Source: a virus
IMG/VR virus record: IMGVR_UViG_3300042504_002032
Span: 1 to 21,346 of that record
Strand: one strand, 5' to 3'
Length of the DNA: 21,346 nt
Each line of letters starts with the position of its first letter. Within the stretch, counting starts at the first letter, position 1. Under the pieces are notes generated by a model. It had not been told where the DNA came from and searched no databases. It was given only the letters and a program-made list of their open reading frames with translations. The position numbers and the translations under genes are program-made. Shown here piece by piece: positions 6,834-11,581 of this stretch.

Positions 6834-7349
6834 CTATTCAGGTATTTCATCCAAACTAATCCCCGTCTTTTCCCTTAACCAATCATATTTACCATCCTTA
6901 GTAACAAACGGTTCCTTCTTAATAGCTACTGGTATTTTTTTAATGGTAGTTTCTAATGGTAATACTTTTAATGGTAGCGGGTCATTTTGCCCCCGATCAT
7001 TGGGGTCATTTTGCCCCCTATATGGGTTCAATTTGCCCCCATTCGAGGTCAGATTGACCCCGTTCATTGGGGGCGTTTTGACCCCATTCGTGTTGAGGTA
7101 CCGACCCCTTCCCTTGCTCGTTTGTCGCAGTAGTCCGGCTGATAGTAATCGGCGGATCATTCGCTTGGTAGCTGATTCAGAGAATCGCAATTCCGCCGCT
7201 ATATGCGGAATGGAGGCAAAGCACGGTCGCTTGTTTCTCTCAAACCTTTGAACGTAACTAAGAATTAGTGCTTCGTGGTGGGAGAAACCGGCATCAACTA
7301 GCGAAAAGTCTACTATACCTATGCGGTGTTTTTTGGTATCTTTACCCAT
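6834..7349 (-). CDS. Winged-helix replication initiator (lambda O-like arrangement)
   Basis: A 171-residue protein on the opposite strand to its neighbours. Residues 25-85 form a winged-helix domain (HHEALILSYVQRFERN, ASIPHIAAELRFSESATKR, IRRLLSAGLLRQTSKGRGRY) like those of phage and plasmid initiators. Residues 89-124 are a low-complexity linker with repeated NGVNL, NGGKLNP and GQNDP units, translated from DNA iterons. The C-terminal part is Lys-rich and short (ending GISLDEIPE), possibly a helicase- or primase-loader contact. AAGGAA precedes ATG 7349 by six bases. Iterons inside the initiator gene beside AT-rich DNA match the lambda O/ori layout, so the protein most likely binds its own gene as origin. 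A transcription-regulator role is the main alternative. Confidence 0.75.
   Translation of the reverse strand: MGKDTKKHRIGIVDFSLVDAGFSHHEALILSYVQRFERNKRPCFASIPHIAAELRFSESATKRMIRRLLSAGLLRQTSKGRGRYLNTNGVKTPPMNGVNLTSNGGKLNPYRGQNDPNDRGQNDPLPLKVLPLETTIKKIPVAIKKEPFVTKDGKYDWLREKTGISLDEIPE
6939..7085. other. Probable replication origin inside the initiator gene
   Basis: Five related 16-bp units lie at 6979-6994, 7003-7018, 7025-7040, 7046-7061 and 7070-7085, with start-to-start spacing of 24, 22, 21 and 24 bp. Units 1 and 2 are identical (GGGTCATTTTGCCCCC). Unit 4 shows the dyad GGTCA-GAT-TGACC, and a degraded sixth copy may lie at 7093-7108. Beside them, 6890-6977 is AT-rich with three 11-bp repeats, TTTAATGGTAG at 6939 and 6967 and TCTAATGGTAA at 6952, which could be the unwinding element. 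Origin function is inferred from this layout. Confidence 0.7.
6979..7085. repeat. Five iterons, consensus about GGGTCATTTTGCCCCC
   Basis: The core is a G-run, a TCA/CGT step, a T-rich centre and a C-run, so each unit is an imperfect palindrome. Copies vary mainly at the centre (ATTTTG, AATTTG, GATTG, GTTTTG). The array encodes residues 89-124 of the initiator, giving it a repetitive linker. The spacing of roughly two helical turns puts copies on nearly the same DNA face, as in iteron origins. Confidence 0.8.
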
Positions 7350-7364
7350 ATTGTTCCTTTTGTA

Positions 7365-7403
7365 AGAGCCGGTTTTACTTTCGCGAGTGACCGGCTCTTT
7401 TTT
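7365..7403 (+). terminator. Rho-independent terminator, plus strand
   Basis: AGAGCCGGT (7365-7373) pairs perfectly over 9 bp with ACCGGCTCT (7390-7398) and is followed directly by a run of Ts to 7403. It would stop rightward transcripts that cross the initiator gene antisense before they enter the control region at 7417-7535. On the minus strand the same hairpin lies in the presumed 5' leader of the initiator mRNA, without a U-run. Confidence 0.85.
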
Positions 7404-7416
7404 ATTGTTTCAGCTA

Positions 7417-7445
7417 GTTATACTCCTCCAGCAATAATCCCTCAA
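7417..7445 (-). promoter_or_regulatory. Candidate leftward promoter for the initiator gene
   Basis: On the minus strand TTGAGG (plus 7440-7445) and TATAAC (plus 7417-7422) are separated by 17 bp, matching four of six and five of six consensus bases. It lies about 70 bp upstream of the initiator ATG and reads in its direction. The resulting leader would contain the 7365-7398 hairpin. Confidence 0.5.
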
Positions 7446-7472
7446 GAAATTTTCATAACAACCGAAACTAAT

Positions 7473-7519
7473 GCTGTACACAGTACATCGTATTGTGTAG
7501 GATTGATGCTGTAAACAGT
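7473..7519. promoter_or_regulatory. Pair of CTGTAnACAG dyads upstream of the envelope cassette
   Basis: GCTGTACACAGT (7473-7484) and GCTGTAAACAGT (7508-7519) lie 35 bp apart just before the gene at 7536. A weak promoter TGTACA - 17 bp - TAGGAT (7475-7480, 7498-7503) would have its -35 inside the first dyad and its -10 just before the second, as expected for repressor operators. The binding protein is unknown; the HTH protein at 5813-6115 is one candidate. Confidence 0.5.
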
Positions 7520-7535
7520 ACCTAAAAGGAGATTT

Positions 7536-7859
7536 ATGAAATTGATACTCGCAACATTAGTGTTTGTACCGTGCGTAGCGTTCGCACAGACAGAATTAAC
7601 AGATCTTGACTGGGCTATCGCTAACGGTACGTTCGGTCGTGACAACCGCGTGACAGCATCCCCTGGATTGCCGATCCAGCCCGTATTACCCGTACCGCAA
7701 GATAACGGACCATGGGGTACTGGGTATAGCATTGTTACTACTACTCGCCCACAACGCAGTATTTACGACCGAGACGTAACCGGATCTGAGACTGTACAAC
7801 GGGTAGTACCGAAGGATGGGTTAGGACAGCCCATGCGCGGACTGGATCTAGGTTGGTAA
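7536..7859 (+). CDS. Secreted/periplasmic hypothetical protein (107 aa)
   Basis: ATG 7536 is preceded by AAGGAG at good spacing. The N-terminus MKLILATLVFVPCVAFAQ is a standard Sec signal peptide with a probable cut after AFA at residue 17, so a mature domain of about 90 residues would act in the periplasm. That domain is Pro/Gly-rich and ends in RGLDLGW. No family is recognised. It heads a group of four short envelope-directed genes (7536-8746) ending in a transglycosylase, so a role at the cell wall or membrane is plausible. Paired dyads upstream suggest regulated early transcription. The stop codon is part of a long stem-loop. Confidence 0.75.
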   Translation: MKLILATLVFVPCVAFAQTELTDLDWAIANGTFGRDNRVTASPGLPIQPVLPVPQDNGPWGTGYSIVTTTRPQRSIYDRDVTGSETVQRVVPKDGLGQPMRGLDLGW

Positions 7860-7899
7860 AGCACAGTGGGCTTGGTGACGAGTCCACGATGCTTCACCA
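7854..7899 (+). other. Long intergenic stem-loop overlapping a stop codon
   Basis: TGGTAAAGCA (7854-7863) pairs with TGCTTCACCA (7890-7899) with one mismatch. After a small internal loop, GTGGGCT (7866-7872) pairs with AGTCCAC (7881-7887) with one G-U. The structure includes the TAA of the gene at 7536 and lies before the ribosome-binding site of the next gene. No U-run follows. It could be an RNase processing site or tune expression of the cassette. Confidence 0.5.
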
Positions 7900-7928
7900 G
7901 TAACGGTAAGCTAACTAAGGAGATAAAA

Positions 7929-8108
7929 ATGAAAAAAATACTTGCAATTCTATTGCTTTGTTGCACCGGTTGTACAGGCATAGAGGCTGGGGGTAAACTG
8001 TGGATAACTCGCGTTGATGAGCGACAGGAATCTCAGAAAACCCATAACGTGCCACTCAAGTGCTATCTGTGGTCTAACTGTCAATCAACCGACATTCAAG
8101 GGAGCTAA
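7929..8108 (+). CDS. Putative small lipoprotein (59 aa)
   Basis: The frame is open from 7866, but ATG 7929 is chosen because AAGGAG precedes it in the leader CTAACTAAGGAG (7911-7922) and because it exposes a signal sequence, MKKILAILLLCCTGCTG. The segment CTGC could be a lipobox with Cys15 as the lipidated residue, although the -3 position is Cys instead of the usual Leu, so a plain signal peptide is possible. The remaining 44 residues are polar and contain two more Cys (KCYLWSNC). It lies beside a one-helix membrane protein and a transglycosylase. Spanin-like outer-membrane lipoproteins of lysis modules have similar size, but the usual Pro-rich body is absent. Confidence 0.7.
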   Translation: MKKILAILLLCCTGCTGIEAGGKLWITRVDERQESQKTHNVPLKCYLWSNCQSTDIQGS

Positions 8109-8111
8109 GTC

Positions 8112-8276
8112 ATGATTGATAACATTAAACAACTTCTATTCACGCCTACGGGCATTGTTGTCACCTTGCTCCACGTTGCGTTCTTTGTGGGGTTCGTAAC
8201 TTGTACGATAGGCTTCAAGGTGTACGTGCTCGGCGAAGATCCTGCTGCTATTACAGCACCGATTAAAAGTAAATGA
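8112..8276 (+). CDS. Small membrane protein with one transmembrane helix (54 aa)
   Basis: ATG 8112 follows GGGAG by seven bases. The 54-residue product has a single hydrophobic stretch from about residue 14 to 40 (GIVVTLLHVAFFVGFVTC and on), flanked by a short N-terminus and a polar tail. The TGA stop overlaps the ATG of the transglycosylase gene as ATGA, so the two are probably co-translated. A small holin- or pinholin-like role beside a peptidoglycan-cleaving enzyme is possible, though the late module carries another holin candidate; a membrane partner of the transglycosylase fits equally well. Confidence 0.7.
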   Translation: MIDNIKQLLFTPTGIVVTLLHVAFFVGFVTCTIGFKVYVLGEDPAAITAPIKSK

Positions 8277-8746
8277 ACAAAAGCTGGATACTAGCTGGCA
8301 TGGTTGCGCTTGCCTGGTACGTCTCACTACCCGCATCCGTTGTGTATCACGGGAGTAGGGTAGTTAGGCGACCAGTCGAGCCGACCAGGACCGTATTAGA
8401 GGCTGAGATAGATAGGGCCGCCGATGCCTACGGGCTAAGGCGGGCGGTTTTGAGGGCTTTGGTACGTGTTGAGAGCGCGTTTAATCCGAAAGCAGTGTCG
8501 CCGGTAGGGGCGAGAGGTATCGCTCAAATAATGCCAGCGAACCATCGTAGGTGTGGGCTTCCTGATGCTAACAAATTATGGGACGCCACGTATAACTTAC
8601 GCTGTGGAGCTAAGATTTTGCGCGAAGAATTAGACGAGCACGGCGACCTACACAAAGCTTTGACGGTGTACAACTGCGGCAAGGTTAAATGCTCAGAAGG
8701 GCAGAGATATGCTGCAAAAGTAATATCTCTGTCAAAACTGTATTAA
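8273..8746 (+). CDS. Lytic transglycosylase (SLT family), membrane-anchored or secreted
   Basis: A 157-residue protein with an N-terminal hydrophobic segment (ILAGMVALAWYVSLPASVV, 6-24) that could be a signal peptide or anchor. From about residue 42 it is a soluble-lytic-transglycosylase domain: catalytic Glu67 in LVRVESAFNPKAVSPVGA, then RGIAQIMP (81-88), and a YNCG motif (133-136). These enzymes cut the glycan between MurNAc and GlcNAc. Its compact size and early-region position resemble VirB1-type enzymes that open local gaps in the wall, rather than the main late endolysin. A second SLT domain is fused to a virion protein at 16947-19079, so this phage has two. Confidence 0.9.
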   Translation: MNKSWILAGMVALAWYVSLPASVVYHGSRVVRRPVEPTRTVLEAEIDRAADAYGLRRAVLRALVRVESAFNPKAVSPVGARGIAQIMPANHRRCGLPDANKLWDATYNLRCGAKILREELDEHGDLHKALTVYNCGKVKCSEGQRYAAKVISLSKLY

Positions 8747-8781
8747 ACTGTAGACACGTACACAGTAGTGGTGTATACAGT
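8747..8781 (+). promoter_or_regulatory. Candidate early promoter with overlapping CTGTAnACAG-type dyads
   Basis: TAGACA (8751-8756) and TATACA (8774-8779) are 17 bp apart, matching five of six and four of six consensus bases. Degenerate dyads ACTGTAGACACG (8747-8758) and GGTGTATACAGT (8770-8781) cover the two hexamers, and a half site TACACAGT lies between (8759-8766). It precedes the recombination genes. Confidence 0.5.
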
Positions 8782-8816
8782 CTGCAGTTACTAACTAACT
8801 AACTAAGGGGAAGAAA

Positions 8817-9059
8817 ATGCAAATAATCGAAATAGATTTACCTTTGTATAAAATTCAGCACAAAGGCGTGACTTTTTACGTGCGAGCAAGTCATAGCGGC
8901 GACGGTAGAGTCATACTGGACGTAGCAGATACGGGCGACACACTAATTAGAACGTGGGCCGAGCTAATTGATGCAGTCAGACAAGATTCAGAATCGCTGT
9001 ACGACACACTAGATGAAGCAATCTATAACGCAACACCGGAGATGTACGACCATGAATAA
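8817..9059 (+). CDS. Hypothetical acidic protein (80 aa)
   Basis: ATG 8817 follows the leader CTAACTAACTAACTAAGGGG (8791-8810), whose four TAA triplets at 4-base steps close all three reading frames just before the ribosome-binding site. The 80-residue product is acidic with a beta-rich first half (MQIIEIDLPLYKIQHKG) and a helical second half ending in PEMYDHE. No family is recognised. It overlaps the start of the Bet-like annealase by eight bases, so it is probably co-translated with it and may help recombination or replication. Confidence 0.75.
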   Translation: MQIIEIDLPLYKIQHKGVTFYVRASHSGDGRVILDVADTGDTLIRTWAELIDAVRQDSESLYDTLDEAIYNATPEMYDHE

Positions 9060-9906
9060 TCAATTAACAACAACAAACAATATGGAGATGCTTACAGCTC
9101 TCCGCAATACAGTAGCGCCTGGACTGACTGAGCCGGAGTTTCGCTTGTTTGCCGAAATGTGTCGGGCAACAGGGCTAAACCCTGCGACAAAAGAAATTTG
9201 GGCTATCAAAGCAGGGGGACGCCTCCAGCTTATGACGGGGATCAACGGGTTCTTGAAAATAGCGAATTCGCATCCGGCTTTTGACGGCATGGAAGTATCG
9301 CACGAGTGGGATGGCAAAAACCTGGTTAGCTGTACTGTCAAGGTACACCGCAAAGACCGCAAGTTCCCTGCTATCGCTACGGCGTACATGGCTGAGTATG
9401 GCAAGCCGACACCAATCTGGAAGCAGATGCCGTCAGTAATGCTAGCAAAGTGTGCCAAGTCCCTGGCTATCCGCGAGGCATTTATTCAAGAGCTGGGAGG
9501 TTTGTACACGGCTGAAGAGATGCCAGCAGATTTTGCACCGCCAAAGCATGATCCTGTGGTGTTCACCACCGATGGAGAGGAGAGAGTAAAGGTTACTCGA
9601 ACCTCAATATCAGTCCCGCAGCGAGAGGAGATTTTATTTGTTGACACCAACACAGGCGAGATTGACGAACTGCCGAATTGGGACAAGCCGCTATCAAAAA
9701 AGAAGGCGGTGCCAACCTTCTACGACATATCAAAATTGGAAGGCCGGGCAAAAGAAAAAGCCGCCGCTTATTTGAGAGATTGCGAAGCAAAACTAATTGT
9801 AAATGACGTATACAGAGCCCCGATTCGACTAGAAAAACTAACGCAGTGTATCACGGAGGATTACACCGATGCAGGCCAAGACGAAACAATTATGGCTGCG
9901 GACTAG
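9052..9906 (+). CDS. bet: Single-strand annealing recombinase, Bet/RecT family
   Basis: ATG 9052 (MNNQLTTTNN) is chosen over an upstream in-frame start at 9013; GGAG precedes it and it overlaps the previous stop. The 284-residue protein shows the conserved core of lambda Red-beta-like annealases: FAEMCRATGLNPATKEIWAI (about 33-52), LQLMTGINGFLKIAN (58-72), then PIWKQMPSVMLAKCAKSLAI (about 120-140) followed by ELGGLYTAEEM. Such proteins anneal complementary single strands during phage recombination and replication. The usual partner 5'-3' exonuclease is not visible in the window, but ssDNA-binding-like genes lie close downstream and a PDDEXK nuclease further on. The C-terminal 100 residues are less conserved. 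Confidence 0.92.
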   Translation: MNNQLTTTNNMEMLTALRNTVAPGLTEPEFRLFAEMCRATGLNPATKEIWAIKAGGRLQLMTGINGFLKIANSHPAFDGMEVSHEWDGKNLVSCTVKVHRKDRKFPAIATAYMAEYGKPTPIWKQMPSVMLAKCAKSLAIREAFIQELGGLYTAEEMPADFAPPKHDPVVFTTDGEERVKVTRTSISVPQREEILFVDTNTGEIDELPNWDKPLSKKKAVPTFYDISKLEGRAKEKAAAYLRDCEAKLIVNDVYRAPIRLEKLTQCITEDYTDAGQDETIMAAD

Positions 9907-9923
9907 AGCAGCGGGAGTGATCA

Positions 9924-10103
9924 ATGAAACCAGTATGGGAAAAAGAACAGGAAAAATGGGTGCGGTCAGGCTGGCAGCGGTACACAACCTACTACCTAAA
10001 GGAGCAATTAGCCTATTTAAAGCTGCTTTCGAGCGAGAGGCGACAACACGTGATGGATATACTAGCAGAGATAATTAATGACTATCGAAAACGCAATAAG
10101 TGA
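9924..10103 (+). CDS. Small hypothetical protein (59 aa)
   Basis: ATG 9924 follows GGGAG by six bases and opens a 59-residue frame ending in TGA at 10101-10103. The product is highly charged and aromatic (MKPVWEKEQEKWVRSGWQRY) with predicted helices throughout. A competing longer frame (9869-10078) lacks a ribosome-binding site and has a less natural composition. The end overlaps the next small gene by 26 nt. No family is recognised; the position after the annealase suggests a recombination or replication accessory role. Confidence 0.6.
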   Translation: MKPVWEKEQEKWVRSGWQRYTTYYLKEQLAYLKLLSSERRQHVMDILAEIINDYRKRNK

Positions 10104-10245
10104 ACTGTTAAAGCTGGTTAACAGCTTTGCATCAACCGAAAAACTGTCGGATTTTGAGCGTGGGCAGTTGGACGGTTTGTTGTGGGCTATTGACGTAATC
10201 GATGAAAAAACCCCTGACTCATCGGACAATGAATCAGGGGACTAA
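10078..10245 (+). CDS. Small acidic hypothetical protein (55 aa)
   Basis: ATG 10078 opens a 55-residue frame ending in TAA at 10243-10245. The product (MTIENAISELLKLVNSFAST at the start) is a probable helical bundle with an acidic tail (DSSDNESGD). A GCAGAG element seven bases upstream is a weak ribosome-binding site, and translation may be coupled through the overlap with the preceding gene. The last 12 codons form a strong hairpin. No family is recognised. Confidence 0.55.
   Translation: MTIENAISELLKLVNSFASTEKLSDFERGQLDGLLWAIDVIDEKTPDSSDNESGD
10205..10240 (-). terminator. Rho-independent terminator reading leftward
   Basis: CCCCTGA (10211-10217) pairs with TCAGGGG (10234-10240), and after one mismatch TCAT (10219-10222) pairs with ATGA (10229-10232). 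Six As at 10205-10210 become a U-run on the minus strand directly after the stem. It therefore looks like a terminator for antisense transcription, placed inside the 3' end of a rightward gene. Confidence 0.65.
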
Positions 10246-10247
10246 CT

Positions 10248-10275
10248 AAGGAGGCTAAACTGAATTAGCTTCCTT
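10248..10275 (+). promoter_or_regulatory. Hairpin sequestering an orphan Shine-Dalgarno
   Basis: AAGGAGGCTAA (10248-10258) pairs with TTAGCTTCCTT (10265-10275) over 11 bp with one G-U, closing a six-base loop ACTGAA. The left arm is a consensus Shine-Dalgarno in the phage's usual leader (CTAACTAAGGAGG, 10242-10254), but no start codon follows. A second site, AGGAGG at 10285-10290, serves the gene at 10300. It may be a control element or the remnant of a lost gene start. Confidence 0.55.
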
Positions 10276-10299
10276 CAATAATACAGGAGGTAGAACAAC

Positions 10300-10608
10300 G
10301 TGGCAACAAGGATTGGAGCATTTAAGGCTAACACATCACAATTAGTCATCTGGCAACAACCTGAGCGCATCAATTTTACGTTTCAAAAACATTATAGGGA
10401 CAAAAGAACCGGGCAGTACAAAGCGACTCAAACCATTTTTGCGGATGAGCTTGAGGCTATCGGCGAGATGTTTTTGCGAGCCGCAGCGTGGGCAAAAAAA
10501 CACAACTGCGGGCAACCACTGCCTAAAGGCATGGTACAAATAGACGATGTTTTAACGAGTGTAACTAAACAGATAAAGGATAGATATGAAACCAGTCAAA
10601 ACATATAA
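10300..10608 (+). CDS. ssDNA-binding-like protein, paralogue 1
   Basis: GTG 10300 lies nine bases after a strong AGGAGG. The 102-residue product shares its core with the next gene: IGAFKANTSQLVIW, then a beta-rich stretch, then QKHYRDKRTGQYKATQTIFADELEAI followed by a helix. That pattern of strands with YxDKxTGxxKxT before a helix resembles small phage ssDNA-binding proteins with a PC4-like fold. Unlike its neighbour it lacks an acidic C-terminal tip and ends DRYETSQNI. It overlaps the next start by 23 nt. The family call is by pattern only. Confidence 0.55.
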   Translation: MATRIGAFKANTSQLVIWQQPERINFTFQKHYRDKRTGQYKATQTIFADELEAIGEMFLRAAAWAKKHNCGQPLPKGMVQIDDVLTSVTKQIKDRYETSQNI

Positions 10609-10894
10609 AGAAGGCGGACTACAAGTAACAATGTGGCCTGCTAACAACGGAGGCTATACGTATCAAATTAGCAAGCGCTACAAAGACAAAAAAACAGAAG
10701 AATGGAAAGACTCGAAGTATCTTTATAAGTCCGATTTAGAAAAACTTGTGCTATTGTTGCAAGAAGCCATCAACAGCGAGGCAGAGCGCGTAAGTTACGA
10801 TGCGGAACGTGTAACTAGTGGTCAACCTGTTACACCGCCAGCAAAGCAAAAGTATGAGTTGGCGCAAGACGACATTGATGACTTGCCGTTTTAA
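10586..10894 (+). CDS. ssDNA-binding-like protein, paralogue 2 with SSB-type acidic tip
   Basis: A 102-residue protein from ATG 10586, preceded by AAGGATAG. Residues 1-62 align with the previous gene: YKEGGLQVTMW, SKRYKDKKTEEWKDSKYLY, SDLEKLVLLLQEAI. A flexible Pro/Gln linker leads to the C-terminal tip DDIDDLPF, which closely resembles the acidic tail with terminal Phe by which bacterial SSB recruits replication and repair proteins. I therefore read it as the phage SSB working with the annealase and initiator. The pair probably arose by tandem duplication. Confidence 0.65.
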   Translation: MKPVKTYKEGGLQVTMWPANNGGYTYQISKRYKDKKTEEWKDSKYLYKSDLEKLVLLLQEAINSEAERVSYDAERVTSGQPVTPPAKQKYELAQDDIDDLPF

Positions 10895-10936
10895 CGTACG
10901 GGATTGGTAGTGGCTGGGTTTTGCCAGGTGACATTT

Positions 10937-11581
10937 ATGCGAAGCATGATGCTGAGTTTTGCGAGCTGGTTTTTAACTGCTGCTACTATCCCTTCCTGTT
11001 ATGCTCGACCAATCAAACTGCATGCCGTAGTGGCAAAAGGCCCAAACTCTGTCACATGTCAGCAAGGCAGGCGGTTAATACGAGATGTACAGGCAATATT
11101 TAAACGAGACGATATCAACATATCGTTACGACGTTTTCAGTGCATACCCAACCCGAAACGGTCCAAGGACCGGCTAACAGGTTACGGAATAGACAACACC
11201 CATTGGTGGTGGGACGAAGAGTATTTTATTGGCAAAAACTATCGCAAAGGCTGGCTGCACCACGCAATACTACCACCGATTCAACACGATAATTCGCTGT
11301 GGATAGCCGGGCAAGCGTACCAAAGCTGTAACAAATACGGCCACAAGATCAGCACCAGTAACGCTACGATTGTCAGTGCACTAGGAGAGCCACGTTACCG
11401 TCATTCCGTGATAGCAGCAGCACACGAGATAGGACACTCACTAGGTGCAGATCATGATGATAGTTTGCCAGCAACAATCATGCACGGTGCCGCACTACAA
11501 TACGTGAATCTTTGGAATAACTGGCTACCAATTTCACAAGCAACATTAACAACAATTCGACAATGTAACAAAGGACGCTAA
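10937..11581 (+). CDS. Secreted zinc metallopeptidase, metzincin (reprolysin-like)
   Basis: ATG 10937 follows AGGTGA and starts a signal peptide (MRSMMLSFASWFLTAAT, cut probably near residue 23 after CYA). A TTG at 10904 would hide the signal. Residues 163-174 are HEIGHSLGADHD, the extended zinc motif HExxHxxGxxHD with Glu164 as catalytic base, and Met182 in ATIMHG is the Met-turn of metzincins. Cys residues at 41, 69, 131 and 210 could form disulphides in the periplasm or outside the cell. The start of the following gene is directly after its stop. Secreted metzincins are unusual in phages; the target could be envelope or surface proteins. Catalytic residues look complete. Confidence 0.88.
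   Translation: MRSMMLSFASWFLTAATIPSCYARPIKLHAVVAKGPNSVTCQQGRRLIRDVQAIFKRDDINISLRRFQCIPNPKRSKDRLTGYGIDNTHWWWDEEYFIGKNYRKGWLHHAILPPIQHDNSLWIAGQAYQSCNKYGHKISTSNATIVSALGEPRYRHSVIAAAHEIGHSLGADHDDSLPATIMHGAALQYVNLWNNWLPISQATLTTIRQCNKGR

Noticed and set aside
6979-7085. Purely protein-level repeat (no DNA function)
   Set aside because: Two units are identical at DNA level including palindromic features, spacing varies around two helical turns, and AT-rich repeats lie beside them; a DNA-binding array explains this better.
6808-7251. A 147-codon rightward frame opposite the initiator gene
   Set aside because: The opposite strand encodes a clear winged-helix protein with a good ribosome-binding site. 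The rightward frame is Pro/Ser/Leu-rich and has no domain or ribosome-binding site.
9869-10078. A 69-codon frame after the annealase gene
   Set aside because: The overlapping frame 9924-10103 has a good ribosome-binding site and a more natural charged composition; the 69-codon frame has neither.
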